From Epichloe hybrida (taxonomy: Eukaryota > Ascomycota > Sordariomycetes > Hypocreales > Clavicipitaceae): 64,000 nucleotides of DNA. Below the pieces are notes generated by a model, which was not told where the DNA came from, searched no databases, and saw nothing but the letters and a program-made list of their open reading frames with translations. Where the stretch lies: the NCBI GenBank assembly GCA_019022495.1, contig JAFEKR010000009.1, positions 186,001-250,000 of the forward strand, in the 5' to 3' direction. Below, piece after piece: positions 48,529-61,996 of this stretch. Positions within the stretch are counted from its first letter, which is position 1, and the number at the start of each line of letters is the position of its first letter. The position numbers and the translations under genes were made by a program.

Positions 48529-48589
48529 CTACATAGAGCTGGCGGCGGGTGGGCATTCTCTTCACCCATCTCCTTGGAGGTCATAATAT

Positions 48590-48711
48590 TGTCAGGGAGA
48601 GCGCCCTTGAAGCTTAGGATATATGAGGGCAGCGCGCATTAACTAGGATAAAACCCTCTCTAAGATAATAGGTAAATAAAATATATTAGAAATACCTTTA
48701 TAAACTAGTTA
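48590..48711 (-). repeat. Truncated Copia-3-type LTR, orientation opposite to the plus-read Copia-3 LTRs
   Basis: Reads TGTCAGGGAGAGCGCCCTTG on the plus strand, i.e. the reverse complement of the right end of 43605-43835. It matches for about 122 bp to ACTAGTTATT, with several indels, then stops. The first 65 bp, next to the mannosidase gene, are unmutated; the rest is AT-shifted. Its transcriptional direction is plus; the strand given is relative to the listed LTR pair read on the plus strand. The 3' UTR of the mannosidase may end inside it. Confidence 0.75.
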
Positions 48712-49824
48712 TTGATTTTCAAAATTTTTTTTTTTACGTCATTGGTTATAGCTAATGCATCTGATTTTTTATAACACAATTACTAGCAATACCTAGCTTG
48801 TTGCGACACCTGGGTCAACGTCAGGTTAACCACCAGGGGAAGTGGAGCACGTGCGGTAACGCCGCCCTATGATTAGCTACACTTATACGCGAGGCACGCA
48901 CGTAACTTGCGTTCCCTTTTCCTATAGCTATATAGCCCTCTAGATAGCTTTATTAATTAACCTATTATTATACCTTTAAATTAGACCCTTTATACACTAG
49001 TGTATAATATTATAATAGCCTTAGCAGTACTAATACTAATTAGTGGTTAAAAAACCATAGATAAGCAAGGAATTATATAAGAAAAAGCCTTCCTTTAGTT
49101 AACTAAGGAAGTGTACTAAAGGAAAATAAACTCTAGATACTAGATATTAGGTTTCTAAGGAATTTAACTTTTTCCATTATTAAGTTTAAAGCTATTAATA
49201 AAGGAATTAATTCTATTATCTATTATAAGAAAACTGATTAACTAACTAAGAAGTTTATAGCTATATATTAAACCTAAGATTAACTTAACCCTTATTAGTT
49301 AAAAAATCCCTTAGCCTTACTAGCTAAACTATATAATATAATAATACCTTTTAATAATAAATAAGTGTTATTATAGACTATAAGGGGAAAGTAGCTTACT
49401 TAATCTATAGACCCTAAAAGACCTAATAAGTTTACCTTACCTTAATAACTTTAAAAACATACCTTAGCTATTATAACTAACTAGAAGAGCTCTAGAGAAC
49501 TAGACCCTTAGATTACTAAAGATTAGGAGCTTAATAACTATATTACTTAGATAATTAATATCTATAAAAGTAGCTAATATAAAGATCTTACCCTATAGGA
49601 GATCTTCTATAATAATCTTAATAGCTAAACTAAAGAAACGCTTAACTAAGCTTTATAACCCTTAGTATATAAATTATAAGATTACCTTTATAAGAATAGT
49701 ATTTATATTATTTAAAATTAAAGTAATAAGATTATTAATTTATTAGTTTAAGTCCTTAAAGAAAATATAATATTACTATAGCCTAAGAATAAAATTATAA
49801 AGTAAATAGCTATAGGTAAATTCC
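48712..49824 (+). mobile_element. LTR plus gag-side fragment of a Copia-1-related element
   Basis: 48799-49029 resembles an LTR (starts TGTTGCGACACC and ends next to CTAATTAGTGGTTAA). The same internal start CTAATTAGTGGTTAA follows the Copia-1 LTR at 63983, so this is a related element in plus orientation. 49030-49824 is RIP-mutated with no open frame, presumably gag, and is cut at 49825 by Gypsy-2 copy B. 48712-48798 is AT-rich DNA I cannot assign. Confidence 0.5.
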
Positions 49825-52311
49825 AGTGAGAACAATAGTAGCTAGGCAAGAGGTATAGGGGCTCTAGTATATTAACTAAAGCTTGCTAGGTCTAAGTATA
49901 TTATGCGTATAAGTCACTAGCTTATAGCTAGTAGCTTACTAGTGTTACGTCAACCTAGCCCTAGGACATAGCCTACCTACGGAGTACGCTAGTCAGAGTA
50001 TTGCACTAAAACGTGTAGTGTAGTGTAGTATTTGTAGTGTAGTTTAGTAACTACACTACAAACTACACTACACTACAAACTACACTAACTACAAGGAAAA
50101 AAAAACTATAATACATTATACTACAAATTTTTTTTCCTAAACTACACTAACTATAAACACTATAAATATAGTATTAGACTTTTTATTAGTTATTAGTATT
50201 ATAAGGATTAAAAGAATACTAGTTATATAAAAGCTTTTATTATTACCTATTTTATTTAATTAGTTATAGAATTTATAATATTATATTATTTTAGTAATTT
50301 TACTATAACTAAGTAAGGTTATATATAATATTATACTTTTTTAATAATACTATTTAACTTAATACTTTATTTCCCTAATATAACTTAAAGAAAAACCTTC
50401 TTATTATATTATTTACTATTTCTATAAATTATTTTATATTTCTATAAATTATTATTATTACTTATTTTAAAAAAACTATAAAAAGAACTACTAGTAAACT
50501 TAATATAAGTAGCTTATTATATCTTATTATAGCTTATAATAGCTTATAATAGCTTATAATACTAATATTACTAGTATTACTAAGATTACTAAGATTACTA
50601 AGATTACTAATATTATTAGTGTTAAAGTTTAATAAATAATAAATAATAAATAAATAACTTAAATATAAATACTAGTAATTATAAGTAAATTACTATAGTA
50701 AAAGCTATAGTTTTTAATAACTTAGTATTTTAAGGTTTTTAAAAATATTAATATTATAAAAATGTTTTCTCTTTTATATTTTTTTAAAATAATAATGAAA
50801 GTAAAATAATAGTAATAATAGTAATTAAGTAATAATAGTAATTAAGGTTATTAAAGTTATTAAAGCTCTTATAATAAGTATAGTATATTATATAAAAGTA
50901 AGTCTTAGTTTTATTTTAAAAAATAAGTTAAACTTATTTTTTATAGCTTAATTAAGCTATATAGGGTAATTAAAATAATACTATTAATTCTTTATTAATA
51001 GATTATAAATATTAGTTTATTATATTCTTTATTTATATATTATAGTAATAAGATATATAAAGTTACTATATATAACTTCTTAAGGCTTTAGAATTATAAA
51101 GCTAAAAGTAATATTTAATTAGTTTAAATCTTAAATAAATAGTTTAAGCTTTTTTTAAGTTCTTATTATATTAAGAATAAGATTTAAGTACTAAGTATAT
51201 ATTTTATTAACTTCTAGTAATTTATCTAGATTTCTTAATTAATTTTATTCTATTAGTTTAGGGTATGTTTTATTTAAAATAATAATAATAATATTTTAAA
51301 ATATAAAATAATTAATAGTAATAGTAAATAAAATAATAAGAAGGTTTTTCTTTAAGTTATATTAGTAAAATAAAGTATTAGGTATAATAGTATTATTAAA
51401 AAGTTATAATATTATAAATTACCCTAGTTATAGTAAAATCCTTACAAAAAGGTAAATTTTATAAATTATATAACTAATTAGGTAAAATAGGTAATAATAA
51501 AAGCTTCTATATAACTAGCCTTCTTTTAATCTTTATAATAACCTTATATAATAAAAAAGCCTACTTTTTTTTTTACTAACACTATATTTGTAGTTTTTGT
51601 AGTTAGTAACTACACTAACTACACTACACTACAAGCAAAAAAAAAACTACACTACACTACACTACAAAAAAAAAAAAAATACACTACACTAACTATAAGA
51701 AAAAAAAAACTACACTACAAATACAAATTTTTCCTAAAAACTACACTAACTACACTACAAACAATACTCTGACGCTAGTGTACCTATATTATAGGTATTA
51801 CTATAAGTAAGGCCTTATAATTACCCCCTTACTTATAGCTAGGCTTCTAAATAGCTTACTAGCTATTACATAGCTATTTACTACCTAGCTACTATATTAA
51901 AATAATAATAAATAATAAGCAGCGCTTAAGTTTAAATTTACTAGTAACTCCCTATTATATTATATACTTTTCCCTTTTATAATAATAGATAAGTTTTCTA
52001 AAAATTATTATTATACCTTTAGTTACCTTTACTTTACCTTTACTTATTACTATATTTTTATTATAAAGACTAAATATATTCCCTTAAAGGAATATTCTTA
52101 TATATATTATTTATATACTAAGTATATAGACTTTAAGAAAAGCCCCTTATCTAAGCCTAAACTACCCTAGATTAACTATTAATTCCCTACTAAATTATTT
52201 ACTACTATTATAATAGTAAAGCGTTTTAAACACTATATTTAGTGTTATAAATATAGTAATACTTATAATACTATAAGTATATTACTATTCCCTAGTCTTT
52301 TAGTCCCTTAT
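49825..52311 (-). mobile_element. Gypsy-2 copy B: 3' LTR and internal 3' end, split by a foldback element
   Basis: The LTR runs 49825-49993, is interrupted by the hAT-like insert, and resumes at 51772/51780-51819. The internal part 51820-52311 matches 53396-53885 of the complete copy. The match ends exactly where Gypsy-3 begins (52312). On the minus strand this is the 3' end of the element. Confidence 0.75.
49994..51771. mobile_element. hAT-like foldback element (1778 bp), 8-bp target duplication
   Basis: Perfect 10-bp ends CAGAGTATTG / CAATACTCTG are flanked by the 8-bp duplication ACGCTAGT (49986-49993 and 51772-51779). An 8-bp duplication and CAGAG-type ends fit the hAT superfamily. The ends continue into long inverted arms of about 480-510 bp (about 49994-50475 and 51260-51771), interrupted by different numbers of TGTAG/ACTACA units near the tips. 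The middle 0.8 kb is AT-rich with no frame, so the element is non-autonomous. The insertion splits the LTR of Gypsy-2 copy B and is therefore younger than it. Confidence 0.85.
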
Positions 52312-53193
52312 TGTAAGGGCTTAGGCTTTGCCTAAGCATTGTCTGCATAGTAGTTAGAGAGGGGATTAGTAAAAGCAACTAAGGTAAGGAAAAGGAGGCT
52401 TATATAAGTAGCCTAGGGGGTATAAGGGGTATTACTAGGGATAGTCTCTTACCCTTTCTCCTTTCTCCTTAAGTCTCTTAATACTATATTAACGCCTTAT
52501 TATAGTTACCTAAGGGCTAGTCTATAATAATTAAGAGACTTCCTTTAGTCCTTTATAATAACTACTAAAAGACATAATAAAAATACTAATAGATATATTA
52601 ATAGATATAATAAGTATACTTTAACTATAAGACTAACCTAGCTAGGGGATAATAACCCCTTTATTTAATACTATAGTATAACTAGTAGCTTAATAAGCCT
52701 AATTTAAAATACTTTAACTTATACTTAATAAGTAAATAGTAAAGCTTATATACCTTTAATAATAAGTAACTATAAATACTATAAGACCTTTAACTTAATT
52801 ACTTATTATAGCTTAACCTAGTGCCTTAGTAATTAACCTTACTTTACCTCTTACCTTTAACCTAGTCTTAACTATACCTAAAGTAAAATAAAAACCTATT
52901 TCTATAGGTAACTTATATAATAGTAATAAGACCTTATTTACTATATAAAGGTTTTTAATAAAATATAAGCTATAAGTAAATAAAGACTTTATAAAAACTA
53001 ATAAAAATAAGTAAATATTTATTTACTAAAACCTATTCTCTAAAGTCTAGTCCTAGGTAATTACTTTCTTTAAATAAGGTAATACTTATAATTTTAACTT
53101 AGCTAAATTCCTAGAATACCTTAGGTTTATATTCTTTAATTTATATAAATAAGAGATAGCTCTTATAAAGCTTAACTAAATAAAATAAGGCCT
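52312..53193 (+). mobile_element. Gypsy-3, 5' part: LTR and gag start
   Basis: The LTR-like start TGTAAGGGCTTAGGCTTTGC at 52312 follows the Gypsy-2 copy B internal sequence after CTTAT. A TATA-like GGCTTATATAAGTAG is near 52409. AT-rich gag-like sequence follows up to the insertion of the complete Gypsy-2 copy. It continues at 59873 (the GGCCT duplication proves continuity). Confidence 0.65.
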
Positions 53194-53395
53194 TGTGAGA
53201 ACAATGGTAGCTAGGCAAGAGGTATGGGGGCTCTAGTATATTGACTAAAGCTTGCTAGGTCTAAGTGTGTTATGCGTGCGAGTTGCTAGCTTATAGCTAG
53301 TGGCTCGCTAGTGTCACGTAAACCTAGCCTTAGGACATAGCTTACTTGCGGAGTATACTAGTAGTTATAGGTATTATTATAAGTAAGGCCTTATA
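53194..53395 (-). repeat. Gypsy-2 complete copy, 3' LTR (202 bp)
   Basis: Starts TGTGAGAACAATGG; the left end is unmutated and the right end RIP-shifted (CTCACA read as CTTATA). Confidence 0.9.
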
Positions 53396-56300
53396 ATTAC
53401 CCCCTTACTTATAGCTAGGCTTCTAAATAGCTTACTAGCTATTATATAGCTATTTATTACCTAGTTACTATATTAAAATAATAATAAATAATAAGTAGTA
53501 CTTAAGTATAAATTTACTAGTAACTCCTTATTATATTATACACTTTTCTCTTCTATAATACTAGATAGGTTTTTTATAAATTATTATTATACCTTTAGTT
53601 ACCTTTACTTTACCCTTACTTATTACTATATTTTTATTATAGAGGCTAAATATATTCCCTTAAAGGAATATTCCTATATACACTATTTATATACTAGATA
53701 TATAAACTTTAAGAAAAACCCTTTATCTAAGCCTAAACTACCTAAGATTAACTATTAATTCCCTATTAAATTATCCGCTATTACTATTATAATAGTAAAG
53801 CGTTCTAAATATTATATTTAGTGTTATAAATGTAGTAATACCTATAATACTATAAGTATACTACTATTTACTAGTCTTTTAGTCCCTTATTTCTAATATT
53901 TTTATATAGGTAATAGCTACTATAAAAGGTAACTTTCTAGACTTTTTAGTCCTTTTAGACTAGGTATAAACCCTTATAGACACTCTTAGTAATACTATTA
54001 AGGAAGACTCTAAGGACTCTATATTCTCTAAGGTAACTTACTTTAGTATTACTAGGTCTTACTTAGCCTTAATATTAGGTTTTAATTACACTAATATAGC
54101 GCACTATATTATATTTAGCCTTATAAGGGCTATAAAGGTTTACTAGGTTTATCTTTTCCTTACCTATACACTAGTGCTTTACTTATATTTTAGGGTAAGA
54201 GGCGTTAATTTTATATAATTAGTATATTATATCTTAGTAATAACTTTCTATTATAATATAGCTAGCGCTTATCCTAGAAGTAATAAGTATTCTATTTCTT
54301 TTTACTACTAATTTACTAACTCTTTTATAGTAAAACTATTATAAACTTTTCTATATCTAGAAGATAAAGGTAACTTTATATTTATAGTCTTATAACCTAG
54401 GTTTTATGCCCTAGGGTATAGTAAAGCATTACTTTTTCTAGGTAATAAGGGGCCTTATTAGGGAGAATAAGAAAGCAAGTAAATACCTTCTTTATAGGGG
54501 TGTAGTATATTCCTATATAAGGGCTACTATAGAGGGGTTTCCCTTAACTCTCCTTACTTTATAGGCATATTTTCTTTTATTTTTTAGTAAGTAATCTAAG
54601 GTTTTTATTCTAGAGTGTAATAGTAGCTAATAAGGCTATGCCTTTTTTATAAGAATATTATATCTTTTTACCTATAACTTGCTTATATCTTATTACTTTT
54701 CTTACTAGACTTATTTTAGTAAAATACCTAAATTACATATTAAGCGCTTTCTATATTCTTTACTATAACCTATTAGTTATATTTACTTAGCTAGCCCTTT
54801 TATTTTACTAGGTATTTATTACTTTCTTAGGTCTTCCTATAGTCCTTAACCTTCTTAACTTTATACTTATTATCTTTATTCTCTAAGTCTAGTATTAGCA
54901 TTTCCTTATCTCTAATATCTTTATAGTAATTCTATAGCTCTAATAGGCTAATATAAAATATATTATATAGCTAACTATATTTTTTAGGTAATATAAGTTT
55001 ATATACTTATTTTCCTATAGTATTAAGTACTTAAAATAGTCTAATAAATCTAGGGATTAGCTTTTATTTCGCGTTCTTAAGCCTAATATTCTTTACTAAT
55101 AGTAGTACTAAGTTACCTCTTTTTAGCGTTAATAGCTAGTAACGCTAGTTATAATACTTTACTTAAGTCTTAGTAGCTTTTACCTAGTTTTACTTTAGCT
55201 ACTCTTTAACTTTATATAGCTTTATAATATATATATAGGCTTCTAGCACCTCCCTTTCTTTAGTCTTATCCCTAAGAGCTAGGTAAAACTTAGGTAAATA
55301 GCCTATAAGGGAGTAATTAGGAAAGTAGCCTATAGTCTTATTTACTATATTATTATAGGTAAATTAGGCTATTAGGAGTAGCTTAGGCTATATCTATTAG
55401 TTATTAGCTATAAAGTATTAAAGGTAATGCTTAAGCACTTAGTTTATTCTCTTTATTTACCTATTAGTTTAGGGGTAAAACACTATAAAAAGCCTTTACT
55501 TTACGTATAATAGGTAGTATAAGTCTAACTAGAATTAGCTTATAAAGACTAATCCCCTATTAGATATAATACCCTCTAGTGCCCTAAACCTTAGTTTAAT
55601 CTCCTTATAGAAAAGCTTTACTAGTTTAGCTATATTAATTATTATAGTTATAAGTAAGAAGATAAAGTACTTAGTAAATTATTCTATAATTACTAGGATT
55701 ATATTAGTCTCTTATTCACTTACTTAGGTAACTAGTAATCCTATAATAAAATCTATTAAGATTTTTACCTATAGTTACTATAGTATTAGTAAGGATTTAA
55801 GGCTTCTATATAGGCAATGCCTTCTAGCCACTACTTACTAGTAAACCCTATAGCTTATAATATAGTTAAATACTAACTTACTTATACCTAGCTACTAGAA
55901 GTAATACTTTAATAGCTTAAGAGTGTATTTAGTTCTAAAGTAACTTACTAGTAAATTATTATAGTATAGCTATAGAAGCTCCTATTATAAGATAAGCTCC
56001 TAGGGAATAACTACCTAGTCTTAGTATATTAGGAGGCCCCTTATACTATATAACTATAGACTAGCTTTTCCCTTACCTCTTACTAGGGAATTATTAATCT
56101 TACTATTTTACCTTTATAAATCTAAATCTTAATCCTATGCCTTCTATAGTAATTACACTAATAGTTTATTAAGCTTAGATTAGTAAGGATTTAGTAGCTT
56201 AATAGTCTCCTATATCTCTTATACTACACTAATATCTTAGATATATATTACTTTCTCCTAGAAATTACCCTTATTTAGCTAATCTTTTACTAGATATATA

Positions 56301-59300
56301 GTAACTAACTAGCCTCTTAACTAGGCTACTCTAGCCTCTAGAGCTCTCTCTATAGTAACTAGGGTATTTTCCTTCTCTAAAGGTATTTTACTAAGCCTCT
56401 TTACTAAGACTAAGGCATTTTCCTTCTTTAAAGGTATCTTACTATATCTTCTCTTATATATTAGTATCCTTTCTTTTACTAGTTTTTTAGTAGCTACTAT
56501 TTTCTTTTAAAGCTCTAGTAAAAGTAACCTATTTATTAAGGGTTTACCTTTATAATTAGACTATCTTAATAGTGTATTTACTAGATTACTTTTCCTAGGT
56601 CTATGCCTAATTATAAAGTAAAAGGGGTAAAGGAATATACACTATTTAGCCTATCTCCTATTTAGCTTTTACTATTTTATAAAAGTCTATAAGTTATAGT
56701 AATTTAATAAGACCTTTACTAAGGTTACTATGCCTTTAATATAGTATTACTAGTGTTTAAATAACTTTACTATAGTAAGTAACTCCTAATTTACTATGCT
56801 ATAATTATATTTAGCATCTATAAACTTCCTTAACTAAAATACTATAGAATACTATTAGCCCTTATTATCTTACTAAGATAAAATTCTTACTATTATAAAG
56901 ACTAAAGTATTTATCTTAATATATACTAGCTAACTTAGGTTATAATAATAAAGAAAAGGCACCTATTAAAAGGCATCCTTTAGCTAGTTAAACACTAGCT
57001 ATTCTCTTCCCTTAAATATAAACTTCCTAGTCTAAATACTATTTTAACTACCTTTTATTAGCATATATAAGGGTACTATAATCCTAGAGTATTAGTAAAT
57101 AAACCTTTAGTAAAAGTTATAGAATCCTAGGAAAGACTATATATCTTTAAAGCTTATAGGCTTCTTCTAGTCTTAGATTATATTTACTTTATATATATCT
57201 ATTAAAATGCTATTAACTAATAAAATAAACTATAGGAATTTTACTAATTCCTAGTAAAATAAACACTTTAAGGGTTTTATATATAACTTTACTAACCTTA
57301 TATATTCTAAAACTTCCTTAATATATATAGTATACTTCTCTTATATTTTTAAGAAAATAAGGATATTATTTAAATACACTATATAAATAGTGTTTACTAG
57401 CTTATAAAGCGCTTTATAAATATAACTCTAAAAAGTAGCTAGTATATTAGTTAGCCTAAAGGGTATTATAAGATATTTATAGTGTTTATAATAGGTATAA
57501 AACACAGTCTTTTACTTATTACTCTCTTTAATATAAATTTAATAGTAAGTATTCTTAATATTAATCTTTAAGAAGTAATAAGCTCCTTAGCACTAGTCTA
57601 GGATCTTTAAAATTAGGGGGAGAGCGTAGTAATTTTTTATATTACTTTATTAAGTCCCTAATAATTTATATATAGTTAAAGTATTTTATTTTTCTTTAGT
57701 ATAAATAGGATAGGCATGCCTATAAGGCTCTTAAAGAGTCTTATCTAGCCTTTCTATAGGTTTTTATTAATATATTTATAGAGCTCCTTTAACTTACTTT
57801 AGGAGAGAGGGTAAATTAGTCTATATAGGGGTATAGCCCTAGGTATTAGGTTAATTATATAATTAGTCTCCTTTCTTAATAATAAACTACTTACCTTATT
57901 TACTATAAATATATCTTTAAACTTATATAGTTTCTTAGGGATATCTTTAATAGTTCTATATACTTTTACCTCCTTATTATCTTTAAGGGTAATAAACTTA
58001 TCTTTTATAACTCCTATAATAGTATATATAATAGCCTTATTATATATTACCTTTATAAACTTATAAGGAGTTATAAGTAAAAAGGCTATTTTTTTCTTCT
58101 TAAACCACTACTCTTAAGAGTATAAATAAAGATATATATATTCTTTAGTAAGTATATATATCCTAATTAAGATAAGGCTTCCCCTTACTCTTAAGTCTTT
58201 ATCTATAGCTATATATAGTAGCTTAAGGTCCTTTTCTTTCTCTCTTAAGTCTTTAATAGTAATAGGTACTTTATAGATATTATATTAAGGGACTATAAGG
58301 GCCCTTACTACCTAGAGAATAAGTACTATAGCATTAGCCTAATTAAGCTTATAGTTTCTTATAAATTTAATACTAATAATATTAAGCTTAGCGTAACTAT
58401 CTAAATTCACTACTATTTTAATATCTTTATACCTATAAATAGTAACTAGTATATAAAATTAATACCTAATTAGTACCTTAGTGTTTAAGGCAAAGGTAAG
58501 GGCCTTTACTTTTGCCTTAGGAAGTTTCCTTATTTATCTTAGGGATCTTTCCTTAGCTTATTATATTTATTTATAAGGTAGTCTAGGCTATTATAGTTAT
58601 AATATTATCTCTTATCCCTAACTTTACTATTATTTAGGTATATAGCTAGGCCCTTTTCTTAGTCTTTATTCCTTTAATCTCTATATAGCTTATAACCTTA
58701 GGGTAAGTTATTTCTATAATATTAGGGATTCTTATATAATCCTTTATCTCCTAAATATTTAGGCTTTTACTTGCTCTTTAGCATAGCCTTTTAAAATCAC
58801 TAAGTAAGTTATATAACTTTCTCTTATATTTTCCTAGTAATAGAGGTATATAAGTTAATATAATCCTATAGCTTAGGGAGTAACTTTATAAAGAATATAA
58901 GAGCATAGGACTTTTCTAGGGCTCTTTCTAGGTATATCTCTAGTAAATCTAGGAAGATACTAAATTTAATAAGGCTCTAGCCCTTATATTACTTTATGTT
59001 CTTAAGCTATATAATTATTTAGGTATTATAGTTTATAAAGTCCCTAAGTAATATAAGTATCTAGGTCTAGAACTTATCCTAATTATCCTTAAGATTATCC
59101 TAGCTATTAGCCTATTATTTATTAAGGTATTTATCCTATCTTACCTTATAGTTAGTGTATATATAGTTAAGTATAAAGAGAATCTTTTAGTAATTATATT
59201 AGTATTTTTTCTTTACCTTATTAAAGGTATAGTTTAAGTTATTTATCTATATCTTATACCTCTAGGAGTTTATAGGGTATTAGAGCTTAGTAATATTCTT

Positions 59301-59670
59301 AACTCTAACCTCTTAGCTACTATTACTTAAGGAGAGGCTAGCTTTTTACTTACTTTTTCCTTATACTTCCCTTAAGTTACCCCTAATAAGGTTAATAAGC
59401 TCTTATTTTTATTCTTATAATCTTTAGAGTTTTTCTAGCTAAGTAATTTACTTTAGTGTTACTATAGCTTTACTATAAGGGGTAAAGGGTCTTATTATAA
59501 GCGTAGTTTTATTAGTATATAGTATATCTTTACCTATAGTATTACTCTTATTTACTTAGGTATAACTCTTATCTATTAGGATTAGGTTATTATCTAATAT
59601 TACTCTAGTAAATTAGGTAGTTCTCCCCCTTATATTACTCTTAGGTAGCTAGTAAGAGAAGCTTTAGAAT

Positions 59671-59872
59671 TATAAGAATAATAGTAACTAGGTAAGAGGT
59701 ATAAGGGCTCTAGTATATTAACTAAAGCTTACTAGGTCTAAGTGTGTTATACATGCAAGTCACTGGCTTATAGCTAGTGGCTTGCTAGTGTCACGTGGAC
59801 CTAGCCCTAGGACATGGCCTGCCTGCGGAGTACACTAGTGGTTACGGGTGTTGTTGTGAGTGGGGCCTCACA
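59671..59872 (-). repeat. Gypsy-2 complete copy, 5' LTR (202 bp)
   Basis: Here the left end is RIP-shifted (TATAAG) and the right end, GGGGCCTCACA, is unmutated: the mirror image of the 3' LTR. Confidence 0.9.
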
Positions 59873-61996
59873 GGCCTAGGGAAGCTATTTTTTCTATTCT
59901 TTATTTACTTTATAAAGAAGCTTTTATTAGTAAGAGGGGATTATTAAGGGAATAATATAAAGCTAGTAAAGCTTTAATAAGCGCTTAATAAGTATTTAAG
60001 AGAAATTAGTATAGGCTAGGGTATTAGCTAAAGTATATAGTATATAGCTATTATATAGTATTATAAGATTATAGTTAATATTAAGGCCTTTACTATAAAG
60101 AATAAGTACTAGTCTTAATATAAACTATAGCTAGCTAAACCTATACCTTAGACTAATTATAAGAGTAATATACTAATAACTAAGGTATATATAATAAGGA
60201 CTTAATTAGGAAAATAAAATAAGCTAGTTAAGAAAGAGAAAGGTCTAAAGCTTACTATAAATATATAATAAGCTAAATAAGTATTAGAAGTAAAGTTAGC
60301 TAAATACTATTAAAAAGGATATTACCTATAATATAAATCTAAGGATTACTATATTTAGGAGTGTACTTTTCTCTTATCTTATTACCTATAGGTTAGTATT
60401 AACTTATATAAAGTAAATAAGAAAAGTATAAATAAGGAGGTAAATATTTCCTCTATAGAAAATAAGTAGCCCTTAAGTAAAGTCTTATATAAGGGTAAGT
60501 AAGCTAATTATATACTATAATATAGGATAACTATTTAAGCTATATAAAGTTAAAGTAAGATATAGTATAATATATAAACTAACTACTATTTTTAATTTCT
60601 ATACTCTTTAATATATATTATTATATTAATATCTAGATTAATTATAGTTATAATTATTATAGTGCTATAAGTAAGTTAGTAGTAAAATAGTTTAGCCTAA
60701 AGCTTATATATTTACTAAAGAGAAAGTATATCTAGACTATAGTAAAAATAAAAAAAAAGGGAAAGAGAGTATAGGAGAATACCTCCTTAATTACTTATAT
60801 AGTATACACTAGAATAAACATTAATAGCTAGGAGTTATTAGTATATTTATATATTATCCTAGGCCTTATATAAGATATTATACTTAGGATACTATAGCTA
60901 GAATATTATAATATAGTTATTTATATAGTAAAATAGTAATTAGTTATAAAGTAATAGAGGGCTTATATATCTTTAAAGCCTTTATATATAAGGTAAAGAC
61001 TTTAGTATAAGGGATTATTAAGTCCTTATATACTATAAAAGCGCGCTAGGTATACTATAAGAAGGACACTTCTATAATATTTATTACTATAAGCCTTAGG
61101 GAGATAATAATAGTACTATAGATTATAGCACCTAAGATAAAGCCTAATAGCTTAGATATATTAATATTACCTAAGGAGTTAGCTAACTTTATAGACCTTT
61201 TTAATAAGGCTAAAGCTAATAGCTTACCTTCTTATTAGAGGTCCCTTAATTACTATATATACTTACGTAAGAACTAGGATAGGTCTAAACTAACGCTCCC
61301 TTAGGGACTGCTATATAATATGCTAAGGGACTAGCTTCTAGAGGTTAAGCACTAGATTATAGACTTAATAAATAAGGGTTAAATTTATACTAGCTTATTA
61401 TTAGCTATAGCTCTAGTCTTTATTATTAAAAAGGCTAATAAGGGTTAGTATTTTTATATAAACTACTACGCTTTTAATAAGATAATAGCATAGGATTACT
61501 ATTCTTTTCTATTAATTAAGAAAATACTTTATTCCTTATCCTAGGTATACTAGTTTATAAAGGTAAATATTTATATAGTATTTTATAAGCTATAGATTAC
61601 TAAGGGCTAGGAGTACCTTATAGCATTTTAAACTAGGCTTAGGCTATTTAAGTAGCTAGTTTACTTCTTTAGCCTAGCTAGCGCACTAGTAATATTCTAA
61701 TATTATATTAATAAGTCCTTAGGGGATATATTAAGGGATTTTATTATAGTATACTTAGATAATATCTTAGTTTACTTAGGGGGATTAAGAAAAGACTATA
61801 TAGCTAAGGTCTAGTTAATATTAGGCTACTTAAGGGCTATAGGTTTATACTTAGACTTTAATAAGTTTATATTTATAGTAAAGGAGGTTTAATACCTAGA
61901 ATATATTATTATAGTAAGTTATTTTATCTATTTAGACTTAGTAAAGGTTATAGCTATTAGGGAGTAAGTAGCCCTAATAAAACTTTAGGGGGTTTA
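59873..61996 (+). mobile_element. Gypsy-3, continuation: gag zinc knuckle and reverse transcriptase
   Basis: Plus-strand translation through stops gives a CCHC remnant near 60317-60370 (YYLxYKSKDYYIxEC). From about 61160 a Gypsy reverse transcriptase can be read: LPKELANFIDLFNKA, then KANKGxYFYINYYAFNKI, ALVIFxYYINKSL and VYLDNILVY near 61750 (YLDD altered). Sequence stops at 61996, where Gypsy-1 copy c begins, so RNase H and integrase lie outside or are lost. It joins 52312-53193 across the Gypsy-2 insertion. Confidence 0.75.

Larger units (their letters stand above)
53194..59872 (-). mobile_element. Gypsy-2 complete copy (6.68 kb), GGCCT target duplication
   Basis: LTRs of exactly 202 bp at 53194-53395 (3') and 59671-59872 (5'), with TGTGAG...CTCACA ends in the less mutated positions. 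They are flanked by GGCCT at 53189-53193 and 59873-59877. The minus strand carries Gypsy domains read through stops: reverse transcriptase with YIVYLNNILIF near 57375 (YLDD altered), and integrase at about 55480-55340 with NRRINxVLKHYLxYFIANN and LLLIAxFTYNN, matching the QTDGQTERxNQxLExYLR...FAYN region. All frames are broken by RIP. It interrupts the gag region of Gypsy-3. Confidence 0.9.
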
